From assembly GCA_965652545.1 (NCBI GenBank), contig CBFGWV010000039.1, forward strand, positions 1 to 24,208: 24,208 nucleotides of DNA, given 5' to 3'. Below the pieces are notes generated by a model. It did not search any database. It was not told the DNA's origin and was given only the letters and a program-made list of their open reading frames with translations. This document shows positions 13,990 through 21,614 of the stretch, piece by piece (position 1 is the stretch's first letter; each line of letters starts with the position of its first letter). The stretch is from CBFGWV01 sp965652545. GTDB taxonomy: Bacteria > Pseudomonadota > Gammaproteobacteria > Competibacterales > Competibacteraceae. A program made the position numbers and the translations under genes.

Positions 13990-15825
13990 TCAGCGCGGCT
14001 CCAGGGTGATGTCCGCCTCGCCCAGGCGGCAGACTTCGAAGCGTCCGCCCGGCTGCGCGCCGCGGTCGAACAAGGCGCGCGCCAGGGGGTTGAGCAAATG
14101 GGCTTCCATCTGGTTGCGGATGCCGCGCCCGCCATGCGAGAGGTCGCGCAGGCAGCGCTGGCGCAAGGCTTCCAACGAGGCGTCGTTCAGCGTCACGTCG
14201 AACTGCTGCTCGCGCAGGTCGGCGAGGATGGTGTCGACCATCTGTCGGAAGATCTGCTCAGCCACATCGCTGCGGATAAAATCGAAAACGATGATGTTCT
14301 CGCCGATCCGGTTAAGCAGCTCCGGGCGGTTGATCACCAGCTTGAAGTGCCGTTCGATTTCGTGGCGCACCTTGCTATGCACCGTGTCGAACGCCTCCTC
14401 CGGGTAGACGTTGGCGACACGCTCGCCCGTGGCGTCCACCCGGTAAATACCCAGGTTGGAGGTGAAGACGATCAACGCCTCGGAGAAGTACACGCGGTCT
14501 CCTCGACCGGACGTCAGCACACCATCGTCGAGGATCTGCAGGAACTTATCGAGAATGCGCGGGTGGGCTTTTTCGATCTCATCGAACAACACCACGCTGA
14601 ACGGCTTTTCTCGAATCGCATTGGTGAGCTCGCCACCGACGTCATAGCCGATGTAGCCCGGCGGCGCGCCGATCAACCGCGCATCGGCGTGCTCGGCGCT
14701 GAACTCCGACATGTCGAAGCGAATGTATGCCCCCTCGTCGCCGAACAACAGGCTGGTGATCGTCTTGGCCAGCTCCGTCTTGCCGACACCGGTGGGACCG
14801 GCGAGAAAGGCCACGCCGCGTGGGCGGCTGCCCCGCCGGCCTGCCCCCACGCCGGTCATTGCCCGTTTGACGATATCCAGCATGTGGGTCACGGCGTGGT
14901 CCTGGCCCTTGACCCGACGGTGTACGAAGGCCTCACCCTGGCGGACCTTGTCACGGTCGATCTTGAGCCAGGGGTCGTCGGCGACGCCGACTTTGTACCG
15001 GCGCACGGCGTCGCCGATGCGTTCCACCGCCACGCCTTCGACCCGTGCCAGCAGGGCGATGGCGTTCAGATCGAGCAGCAGCAAGCCCTCGGTGGCATCG
15101 ACGAAGGCGTTCTGCGCCGCCTCGATGGCCGCCGGCGCGGTCTGCGCGGCCCCCGGCAGGCTGCGCAACAGCGCCGGCGCCAGCGCGCGGCGCACCGGCC
15201 CATCGGGACGGGACACCGGTATGTGGCGCAGCCGCGGGTTGTCGATCAGCACCCAGTCCGGCAGGTCGCCTTCCTTGTCCACGACCCAGAGAATGCTGTT
15301 GAAGAACGGCTTGCGGGCGTCACCGGACGGGCGGATCTTGGCCTGATGCGAAAGCACCAGCGCGCGAGTGAACAACTGATGCTCGGCGGGTGTGAGTACG
15401 TCATTGCGCACGACCAGGCGTGAGGCGAAGTCGACGATGAAGGCCAGCGGCTCCGCCGGCCATGCGATCAAGCGCTCCAGTGTGGCGCCGAGCAGATCGA
15501 CGCCGGCGGGGGCTATACCGTTGACCGGCGTGAGGCCGAGTCGGCGCAGCAGGTCATCACTCGCTGCGGTATCGCCGGTGCCGGTCGTGTCGAGCACCCG
15601 AAAGCCGGCCAATGGCTCCCAGATGACGACATGCGCGTAGCCGGCCTCGCGCAGCTCGGCGCCCAATGCGGTATTGAATGCCACCGCCGCGACCACACCG
15701 GGCGCGACCTCCCGGGCCTGGAGGTCGCGGACGTTGCCCGAGAGCACGAACTGGCTCTTCAGCGGCAGAAAGCGAAGCAGATCGCGTAGCCAACGCGGCT
15801 TCTCCAGAGTGGCCTTCTCCAGCAT
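13990..15825 (-). CDS. ClpB/Cdc48-like AAA+ unfoldase with a degenerate first ATPase domain
   Basis: This protein has 611 residues. The C-terminal AAA+ module is complete: Walker A GPTGVGKT (343-350), pore loop GYIGY (390-394), Walker B VVLFDEIE (411-418), sensor 1 FTSN (454-457), arginine finger in LLNRIGE (about 506) and sensor 2 near HGGRGIRNQ (about 545). This matches the second ring of ClpB-type disaggregases, and the aromatic pore loop implies polypeptide threading. The first 240 residues look like an AAA domain without a P-loop: FVLSGNVRDL, FIVDFASRL, and DLPDWVLIDNPRLRHIPVSRPD in place of the sensor region. There is no Clp N-domain and no ClpP-binding tripeptide that I recognise. It is the first gene of the operon. 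The ATG at 15825 has only a weak ribosome-binding site, inside a repeated box. Confidence 0.9.
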   Translation of the reverse strand: MLEKATLEKPRWLRDLLRFLPLKSQFVLSGNVRDLQAREVAPGVVAAVAFNTALGAELREAGYAHVVIWEPLAGFRVLDTTGTGDTAASDDLLRRLGLTPVNGIAPAGVDLLGATLERLIAWPAEPLAFIVDFASRLVVRNDVLTPAEHQLFTRALVLSHQAKIRPSGDARKPFFNSILWVVDKEGDLPDWVLIDNPRLRHIPVSRPDGPVRRALAPALLRSLPGAAQTAPAAIEAAQNAFVDATEGLLLLDLNAIALLARVEGVAVERIGDAVRRYKVGVADDPWLKIDRDKVRQGEAFVHRRVKGQDHAVTHMLDIVKRAMTGVGAGRRGSRPRGVAFLAGPTGVGKTELAKTITSLLFGDEGAYIRFDMSEFSAEHADARLIGAPPGYIGYDVGGELTNAIREKPFSVVLFDEIEKAHPRILDKFLQILDDGVLTSGRGDRVYFSEALIVFTSNLGIYRVDATGERVANVYPEEAFDTVHSKVRHEIERHFKLVINRPELLNRIGENIIVFDFIRSDVAEQIFRQMVDTILADLREQQFDVTLNDASLEALRQRCLRDLSHGGRGIRNQMEAHLLNPLARALFDRGAQPGGRFEVCRLGEADITLEPR

Positions 15826-15829
15826 AGGT

Positions 15830-15900
15830 GCGCCTGTGGTGAAAAGGGATCGGCGCTGAACGTATCACAGGCCACAGGCGCCCTGATGGCTGCGCCTGTG
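15830..15900 (-). promoter_or_regulatory. three-box leader with mutually exclusive hairpins before the AAA+ operon
   Basis: Read on the minus strand, the leader holds CACAGGCGC (15900-15892), then GCGCCTGTGG (15881-15872), then CCACAGGCGC (15839-15830), four bases before the ATG at 15825. Box 2 can pair with box 1 (9 bp, 10-base loop) or with box 3 (10 bp). The second pairing would bury the ribosome-binding region. The box 1-2 hairpin also lies just after the cytochrome stop codon and could end that transcript, although no T-run follows. A protein binding the repeated box as DNA is an equally possible reading. TTGACA lies upstream on the same strand (complement of 15907-15912), but a -10 box is not convincing. 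Confidence 0.5.
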
Positions 15901-15917
15901 ACAATGTGTCAAGCCTC

Positions 15918-18900
15918 TTAGGGGCACGCCTGCCCGTTCACCCCCATGCAGGTCTCTCCGATCTGAAGCTTCCAGTCCTTGATGTGCGTGGGCGCGTTGT
16001 CGCCACCGTCGTTGCCGGTGTTCAGATGGCTGGTCAAGTAGTACAAGCGCGCAATATCGTCGGAGCCCGGCCCCATGCGCCCGTCGTCGAAGCGGTCCTC
16101 CAGGTAGTAGGGCGGTATCGACTGGCTGTACAAGCGCACGCGCACCGTGGCGGCGCGGCTGGCGGCTTCGCCGAGGGCGGCGATGTAGCGCAGTCGGTCG
16201 GTGCCGGTGAGATCGGGCAGGAAGTAGTCGGGGTCCTTGGCGGTATTGCCGATGAGGATGGACAGCTCCTGAATGTACGGGGAGGGGTTCTTGCGATAGA
16301 CCATGGGGTCGTAGCCCTTGCCGCGCAGGCGGTTGTCCTTCAGGTGCGTCACCCGGCGCAGGAAGCTGGTGTTGATCACCCCGGCGGAGTCGGCGATGAC
16401 CTCCTGGTAGATCTGCGCCTGGTTCTGCGCTGTGACCACCGTGTAGTGGGGCTGGAAGTCGGTGCTGGCCGCCTGGCCCGTCTCGCCCTTGATCGGCTCG
16501 CCGGTGGCCGGGTCGACAATCACCCCGAGGGCATTGGTCTTGCCGGAGATCCACAGCGCTTCGCCGGCGTCGTCGTACACGCCGAACTCCACGAACACCC
16601 GGCGGAAACCCACGCCCGAGGGCAGGAAATGCCCGGTCTTGTTGACCACCCGGATATCCGCGCGTAACTGCCCCGAGGCGTCGATGGACACCGCGTCGAC
16701 GGCCACCTCGGCGGTTTCGTGCGCGGCCATGCGCAGCATGGAATTACGCCCCGTGATCAGCGCCGGCTGCACGCTGGGACTGATCATGTAGTCGATCTGG
16801 CGCAGCCCGAGAATGAGCGGGAACTGCTGGAACATCTCGTTGAGGAAGACATTCAGGCCATGCAGCGAATGACGGGTGAAGTCCTCCCGCGGGGTGAGCG
16901 TAATGTCCTCATCGGGCAGCCGATGGGTGGTGGGGGCGAACTCATCGCTTTCGATATTGGCGATGAGCATGCCGGAGAGGTCGATTGGCGCGGCGTCGGC
17001 GGCTTGCCCGTGGAACGTCTTGGGCATATGGCAATCCTGGCAGGACTCGAACGTGCCCTCTTTGGCGAAGTCGCTGTTGACCCATTCCAGGTGCGTGGTC
17101 TGCTCGTAAGTGTGGTTGATGACCTGGCCATCGGGCGCGGTCAGGTTGTGCAAGCTGCCGTCGTTGTTGAACACCGGCAGCAGGATGTTGTGGCAGGTGC
17201 CGCACATGGCCGAGTCGGTGATCTGTGCACCGAACTTGGGTGTCACGCCCAGGGTGTTCTCCATGGGCTTGGGTACGATGGTGTCGTCCTTGAACGGGCC
17301 GTACAAGGTGTCCGCCGGGCCGGCCACCCAGTTGCCGGTGAAGCTGGCCTCCTTGCCGAAGTCATCGTCGGTCATGCGGTGACAGACAGTGCAGGAGATG
17401 CCATCGCGCGAGAGAGCGCCGTACTTGGGGTCGATGCCATCGCCGTGCTGGTAGGTGGCGACCATGTCGCGCCGGTAGGGTTGCCCGAAGGGCACGCCGG
17501 CGGGCGGTTCGATGGCGAAAATGTCTTTGCATTCCTCGCCTTGGTCGGCCGTGTCCTTGGCGAACTCGCGCTGGCCCATGACGCCGTGGCAGTGCAGGCA
17601 AGTGTTCTCGATGCAGGCGGCCTGCTCGGGCAGGTGGTTGGTCTCGCTCTGCAACTGGGCGAAGAAGATCGGGTCGCGGCCGGCCAGGCCCATGGGCGAC
17701 ACCCGCCACTCGCCGTAGGGCGACACGTTGACCATGCTGCCGGCTTCATCCGGGTTGGGGATGAGCATGTTCGGCGTGCTGTCGTTGGAGGCGGTGGCGT
17801 CGTGGCAGCCGATGCATTGGTCGGAGGTGACGAAACCGCCAGGGTCGTCGGCCGCGGAGAAGGCATGGTCGAAGGTCTCTGCCGGAAAGCGCAGCCCCAG
17901 AGCCTCGTGGAACGACGCCGTGCCAAGCCGCCCGTAAAACGCCATGAAGTCGTCGTTGGGCTTGGCCAGCGGTTGCGAGAACGGCGAGACGTAACCGGGT
18001 GCCGCGGCCGGGACATCCTCGTGCTGGCTGCCCGCTGGCAGCGCATCGTCGGTGCCGTCGTGGTCGGCAAACTGCTTGTAGCGGATGCCATCGCCCAGGA
18101 TGTTGTCCATGGACGAGTAGGTCAGCTGGCGCTCAGCCGAGGCATGGCAGTTGACACAATAGGCGCCGAAGCCGTTGTACGGGTACACCACATCCGGCAG
18201 CTTCGCGTTGCCGTTGGCAAGCTTCTGGAACACCGTTCCGGTGGGGTACCAGTCGGGGTTGCGCTGGATCGGCGGCTTGCCGAAGAAGTCGTCCTGCACC
18301 ACGGCCGATGCATCGAGAATCGGGGGGTTGCCATCGCCCGATGCGGTTGGGTTGGCCCAGTACCAGCCATCGTGTGCAACACCGCTGTGGCGAGTCATGA
18401 CCGCCCAGGAGGTGGGCTTGATATCCTGGCTGTCCACGCGCATGCAGGATTGGCCGTCCACATCGACCAGGTCGGCATCGATCGAATGCATCTCCTTGAT
18501 GATGATCGCGCCGTCCTCGATCTCGCCCTGACGGTCGTTGCACAACCAGTCCATCATCTCGGGCGAATAGTAGATGCGTACCAGCGGGTGCACGCCGTAG
18601 GACTCGCCACTGCCGATGGGGCCGACGTACGGCCCGGTCAGCCGCCAGTCCTGGTCGTGGTACCAACTGGTGTAGGCACCGCTACGCAGCCAGTCGCGCA
18701 GGGCGATGTCGTAGCGGTTCTTGGCCTCGAGGTCTTCGATGGTCGCCGGTGGCGGCAATACGGCGGATGCCTTGCGCACCCGCGCATCGCACCAGGTTTT
18801 GATCTGTGCCTCCGAGACCGGCTCGTCGGTGCCCGGGCAGACCCATGCCTGTGGGTCCGGCGGCAGGGCCGCCCATACCGTGGGTACGACAGCGGCAGCA

Positions 18901-18953
18901 AGAAGTACGACACCCCCGAAACGACCGGTACGACGCGCAATCGCTGCGTCCAT
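15918..18953 (-). CDS. exported six-haem c-type cytochrome
   Basis: This 1011-residue protein has a signal peptide (MDAAIARRTGRFGGVVLLAA, cleavage probably after VWA at 26-28). Six CxxCH haem-attachment motifs follow: CVNCH (266), CIGCH (380), CLHCH (452), CTVCH (521), CGTCH (584) and CQDCH (638). All lie in the middle of the chain. The N-terminal 260 and C-terminal 370 residues carry no haem and look beta-rich. It should be periplasmic or exposed outside, moving electrons to or from an unknown partner. Few multihaem families are this long with so few haems. The start at 18953 is chosen because GGGAGG precedes it and the signal peptide then sits at the N-terminus. An in-frame ATG 75 bases upstream lacks both. 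Specific substrate unknown. Confidence 0.9.
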   Translation of the reverse strand: MDAAIARRTGRFGGVVLLAAAVVPTVWAALPPDPQAWVCPGTDEPVSEAQIKTWCDARVRKASAVLPPPATIEDLEAKNRYDIALRDWLRSGAYTSWYHDQDWRLTGPYVGPIGSGESYGVHPLVRIYYSPEMMDWLCNDRQGEIEDGAIIIKEMHSIDADLVDVDGQSCMRVDSQDIKPTSWAVMTRHSGVAHDGWYWANPTASGDGNPPILDASAVVQDDFFGKPPIQRNPDWYPTGTVFQKLANGNAKLPDVVYPYNGFGAYCVNCHASAERQLTYSSMDNILGDGIRYKQFADHDGTDDALPAGSQHEDVPAAAPGYVSPFSQPLAKPNDDFMAFYGRLGTASFHEALGLRFPAETFDHAFSAADDPGGFVTSDQCIGCHDATASNDSTPNMLIPNPDEAGSMVNVSPYGEWRVSPMGLAGRDPIFFAQLQSETNHLPEQAACIENTCLHCHGVMGQREFAKDTADQGEECKDIFAIEPPAGVPFGQPYRRDMVATYQHGDGIDPKYGALSRDGISCTVCHRMTDDDFGKEASFTGNWVAGPADTLYGPFKDDTIVPKPMENTLGVTPKFGAQITDSAMCGTCHNILLPVFNNDGSLHNLTAPDGQVINHTYEQTTHLEWVNSDFAKEGTFESCQDCHMPKTFHGQAADAAPIDLSGMLIANIESDEFAPTTHRLPDEDITLTPREDFTRHSLHGLNVFLNEMFQQFPLILGLRQIDYMISPSVQPALITGRNSMLRMAAHETAEVAVDAVSIDASGQLRADIRVVNKTGHFLPSGVGFRRVFVEFGVYDDAGEALWISGKTNALGVIVDPATGEPIKGETGQAASTDFQPHYTVVTAQNQAQIYQEVIADSAGVINTSFLRRVTHLKDNRLRGKGYDPMVYRKNPSPYIQELSILIGNTAKDPDYFLPDLTGTDRLRYIAALGEAASRAATVRVRLYSQSIPPYYLEDRFDDGRMGPGSDDIARLYYLTSHLNTGNDGGDNAPTHIKDWKLQIGETCMGVNGQACP

Positions 18954-19107
18954 AACCGCCTCCCTTGTTCCCTGGCCGGGGACTGGCCGGCCTATTGCGG
19001 TAGACCCGGTCCAATGACGGCGCGCCAATGGCGGGTTGCGTGTGTCGCCGCCTCTGCGGGCGGCGTTCAGGGCTAAAGCATAGTCGCCGAAATCGCGGCC
19101 TGCGCGG

Positions 19108-19127
19108 GCCGGATTCAGGAATCCGGC
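19108..19127 (-). terminator. hairpin at the 3' end of the DUF192 gene
   Basis: GCCGGATT-CAGG-AATCCGGC is a perfect 8-bp stem with a 4-base loop overlapping the stop codon of the DUF192 gene. No T-run follows on the minus strand, so it may pause or protect the transcript rather than end it. The cytochrome gene starts 161 bases further on in the same direction. Confidence 0.35.
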
Positions 19128-19564
19128 GGCAGGGGGGCGAGCGTGCTGCCGACGCCCAAGCTCAGCGAGGCGGCCTCGCCGGCGTTGAGCTCCAGCACGT
19201 ATTTGGTCGGCTTTTCAGCGGGATACAGCGGGCAGTCCGGCGTAGTGCAGGGGGGGACGTAGCTGTGCACCGTGTGTACCACGCCATCCGCGCCGAAGAA
19301 CAGCATATCGAGTGGGATCAAGGTGTTGCGCATCCAGAACGCTACGGGCTCGGCGTGCTCGAATACAAACAGCATGCCGTGGCCCTCGGGCATGCTGCGC
19401 CGGTTCATCAGGCCGATCTGGCGCTCGCCGGCCTCGTCGGCGATCTCCGCGACGATCGCCTGGCGATCGACCTCGATGATTTGCGTGGGCAGTGACTGTG
19501 ATTGCGCCAGGGCCGCCGAGGCGGCCATCAGGACACACGCTCCGAACACTACGGCTATACGCAT
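19115..19564 (-). CDS. exported DUF192 family protein
   Basis: This 149-residue protein starts MRIAVVFGACVLMAASAALA, a Sec signal peptide cut after ALA at about 20. The body carries the DUF192 pattern: ERQIGLMNRRSMPEGHGMLFVFEHAEPVAFWMRNTLIPLDMLFF at about 47-90, then VHSYVPPCTTPDCPLYPAEKPTKYVLELNAG. The two cysteines in PPC...DCP are usual for exported members and may form a disulfide. The family's function is not established, and members are common as small secreted or periplasmic beta-rich proteins. It is divergent from the exosortase operon, so the 126-base gap 19565-19690 should hold promoters for both directions. It could be co-transcribed with the cytochrome, but nothing proves this. 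Confidence 0.92.
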   Translation of the reverse strand: MRIAVVFGACVLMAASAALAQSQSLPTQIIEVDRQAIVAEIADEAGERQIGLMNRRSMPEGHGMLFVFEHAEPVAFWMRNTLIPLDMLFFGADGVVHTVHSYVPPCTTPDCPLYPAEKPTKYVLELNAGEAASLSLGVGSTLAPLPPDS

Positions 19565-19690
19565 GGACGGGTTCCGGGGGTTGAAAATGCCTATGGTGCC
19601 GCAAATCGTGCCTAGGAGCTCGCGCAGGTGGAGATGGCCGGCGGCCTATGCGATAGTTCGCGCAGTGTTGACCGGGGGATTGAACGTCTC

Positions 19691-20206
19691 ATGCGCCGAT
19701 TTCTAATCTTGTTCGTCGTCGTGATCGCGGTGGCGTACGGGATCGTGTACCTGCCACCCGTGCGCGATCATGTCATCGGCCCGTTTACGGTCGGCATCAC
19801 CCAATTGTCCGGTCATCTGATCCGGCTCTTCGGTGGCGAGGTGTGGATGTCCGGGAACATGCTCTCGATCCCCGGCTTCGCCGTGCAAGTGCTGGATATG
19901 TGCAACGGCGTGGAGGCCACGCTGATCCTGTGGGCCGCCATCCTCGCCTTCCCGGCACCGGGTATGTACAAGTTCAAAGGCCTGCTCATCGGCACCTTCA
20001 CCGTTCATGCCCTCAATATCGGGCGGATCATCAGCCTGCTGTTCCTGGGCGCCTACAACCAGGACTGGTTTCACTGGTTCCACAACTACATCTGGGATGC
20101 GGTGATCATGCTGGACATTCTGGTGGTCTTCCTGGTGTGGCTGCGGCTGATGCCGGCACGCGAAGACAGCGGGTCGGACGACGGAGCACCGCTTGCCGCA
20201 GCCTGA
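19691..20206 (+). CDS. xrtH: exosortase H
   Basis: This 171-residue membrane protein has about five hydrophobic segments. Exosortases are membrane-embedded transpeptidase-like enzymes that process proteins bearing a C-terminal sorting signal. The three catalytic-type residues are present: Cys71 in VLDMCNGVEA, Arg112 in HALNIGRII and His131 in WFHNYIWDA. The short length and these motif variants fit the XrtH type, which is paired with IPTL-CTERM signals. The start at 19691 gives a hydrophobic N-terminus immediately; a longer version from 19628 would add an implausible polar leader. It overlaps the next gene, which encodes its usual partner membrane protein. No protein with a sorting signal is encoded in this window. 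Confidence 0.9.
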   Translation: MRRFLILFVVVIAVAYGIVYLPPVRDHVIGPFTVGITQLSGHLIRLFGGEVWMSGNMLSIPGFAVQVLDMCNGVEATLILWAAILAFPAPGMYKFKGLLIGTFTVHALNIGRIISLLFLGAYNQDWFHWFHNYIWDAVIMLDILVVFLVWLRLMPAREDSGSDDGAPLAAA

Positions 20207-20843
20207 CCTGACCCGCCAGCTGTTCTGGCGGGGAGTCATCGCCATCCCCCTTCTGCTCACGCTGTGGGGGTTTTGGCTCAAGCCGTTCACCGCCTGGATG
20301 ATCCAGCCGTGGGCGCAATTGGGTATCCAGCTCTTTCTGAGCGATACGGTGTTCCAGGTGAAGTCCGCCGGTGGCAAGTGGCTGTTCTACACGACGCTGA
20401 TGGCCGTGGAGAACCCGCTGCACCCGCAGATATTCACCCTGGACGGCACCCGCTTCACCTTGTCCTTCCCCTTGTTCTGGGCGCTTATGCTGGCAACGCC
20501 GCTGACGTGGTCGCGCCGCTTCATCGAACTGGTGTGGGGGACGCTGATCATCTGGGCGCTGGTGACGGTATTCCTGCTCGTGTATGTGCATTTTCTGTTT
20601 GCACTGACGATCAACCAGCAAGCCATCGTCGGCCACCAACCGCCGGACACCGGCTACCTGCTGGCACCGGCAACCGGGCCGGTGGCCTACTACCTGCTGG
20701 CCCTGGGGCGACAAGTGTCCCTGCTGGTGGGGCCGATCTTCGCCCCGGTGGTCGTGTGGATGGTGTTCCATCGTGACCTGATGATCACCATCATGGGCCG
20801 CGGCGCCGGTTGGCTGCGCGGTCGGGCGGGCAAGCCCTCATGA
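20193..20843 (+). CDS. exosortase H-associated membrane protein
   Basis: This 216-residue protein starts at TTG 20193, 14 bases inside xrtH. GGAG at 20183-20186 sits six bases before that TTG, which supports the unusual start. It has about four transmembrane segments (near 11-40, 90-105, 115-140 and 165-195) and a periplasmic loop with VKSAGGKWLFYTTLMAVENPLHPQIF. Proteins of this type are found beside XrtH and are thought to help it, but their biochemical role is not known. The next gene overlaps its stop by ATGA. The family call depends mainly on its position and membrane pattern. Confidence 0.8.
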   Translation: MPQPDLTRQLFWRGVIAIPLLLTLWGFWLKPFTAWMIQPWAQLGIQLFLSDTVFQVKSAGGKWLFYTTLMAVENPLHPQIFTLDGTRFTLSFPLFWALMLATPLTWSRRFIELVWGTLIIWALVTVFLLVYVHFLFALTINQQAIVGHQPPDTGYLLAPATGPVAYYLLALGRQVSLLVGPIFAPVVVWMVFHRDLMITIMGRGAGWLRGRAGKPS

Positions 20844-21421
20844 CCCGCGCAAGCATTTGTATTGCACTCGTGTTGCTGCTTGGTGGGTGCAGCGATGAGT
20901 TCGGTACCCGTTACAACGCCGCCATGCGGCAAATGGCCAGTGGTGAGGGCGATGCGGCGCTGCAGGCCATCCAAACGCTGGCGGACGAGGGCTATGCCCG
21001 CGCCGAGCGTCACATGGGGTTGTTGTACCTTACCGGTGTGGGGGTAAGCCGTGACGCCGAAGCGGCCGCGGTCTGGCTGGCGCGCGCCGCGGAGCAGAAC
21101 GACCCCGGTGGGCTGTACTACCTGGCCGAACTCGCCTGGCACGGGACGGGGCGGGACGAGAACCGCCCGGAGGCCTTGGCCTTGATGGAGCGTGTTGCCG
21201 GCCAACAGGTCATCGCGGCCATGTGGCGTGCCGGGGAGTGGGCGGAAGTTCTTGAAATGCAGGACAAAGCCGTCCAGTGGTACACCCAGGCCGCTGGTTT
21301 CGGGCACGCAAAGGCCATGCAGCGGCTTGTTCAGGTCTATACCAAGGGCGAACTCGGGCAGGCGGCGGATGCCGCGGCAGCGCAGCGCTGGCAGGCGGCG
21401 CAGCAGCGCAAGGCGTTTTAA
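20840..21421 (+). CDS. Sel1-repeat lipoprotein
   Basis: This 193-residue protein starts at the ATG overlapping the preceding stop (20840-20843). MTRASICIALVLLLGGCSDE is a lipoprotein signal with lipobox LGGC. Cys17 would be lipidated, and Ser at +2 favours the outer membrane. The rest is made of Sel1-like (TPR-related) helical repeats, clearest at ARAERHMGLLYLTGVGVSRDAEAAAVWLARAA and again around GLYYLAELAWHGTGRDENRPEALALMERVA. The final repeat is shorter (AVQWYTQAAGFGHAKAMQRLVQVY). Such repeats mediate protein contacts. Being coupled to the exosortase pair, it may help deliver or hold exosortase substrates in the envelope. That role is inferred from position only. Confidence 0.87.
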   Translation: MTRASICIALVLLLGGCSDEFGTRYNAAMRQMASGEGDAALQAIQTLADEGYARAERHMGLLYLTGVGVSRDAEAAAVWLARAAEQNDPGGLYYLAELAWHGTGRDENRPEALALMERVAGQQVIAAMWRAGEWAEVLEMQDKAVQWYTQAAGFGHAKAMQRLVQVYTKGELGQAADAAAAQRWQAAQQRKAF

Positions 21422-21428
21422 CCGTTGT

Positions 21429-21458
21429 GGGGTTCCCTGGGTCCGCCGAAAGAACCCC
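21429..21458 (+). terminator. hairpin after the exosortase operon
   Basis: GGGGTTC (21429-21435) and GAACCCC (21452-21458) are perfect complements with a 16-base loop, starting eight bases after the lipoprotein stop codon. The following bases (GCTCTCGCGCTC) are not a T-run, so intrinsic termination is uncertain. Confidence 0.35.
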
Positions 21459-21493
21459 GCTCTCGCGCTCTAGCACCAAACCTCAAATCTGGC

Positions 21494-21602
21494 ATCCGTA
21501 GGAGCGCACCCCTGTGCGCGATCCGCTCGGGATGGCGCCACACCTGCGGGTTTCGGCACCATCTGCGGAAATCGCCCTGAGGGCAGGGCTCCTACGGGTG
21601 CT
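21494..21602. repeat. inverted pair of REP elements (BIME-like)
   Basis: Unit 1 (21494-21522) reads GTAGGAGC followed by the stem GCGCA...TGCGC and ends CGAT. Unit 2 (21571-21602) is the same type in the opposite orientation and is the exact reverse complement of the unit at 1017-1048 over 32 bases. The two units flank 48 bases with no other feature. The pair lies between two converging operons, ending 12 bases from the GNAT stop codon, where REP pairs often act as transcript-end or gyrase-binding sites. No RAYT transposase gene is present in the window. Confidence 0.85.
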
Positions 21603-21614
21603 TGGCCCAACCGT

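Noticed and set aside
13981..15423. 480-codon plus-strand frame opposite the AAA+ gene
   Set aside because: The minus strand encodes complete Walker, pore-loop and sensor motifs; the plus frame is a mirror of them.
15872..15900. Classical intrinsic terminator for the cytochrome gene
   Set aside because: The 9-bp stem is present but no T-run follows on the minus strand, so it is listed only as part of the three-box leader.
16719..19076. Very long plus-strand open frame (785 codons) opposite the cytochrome gene
   Set aside because: It is antisense to a gene with a signal peptide and six haem motifs. Its own translation has no domain logic and reflects GC-rich codon bias.
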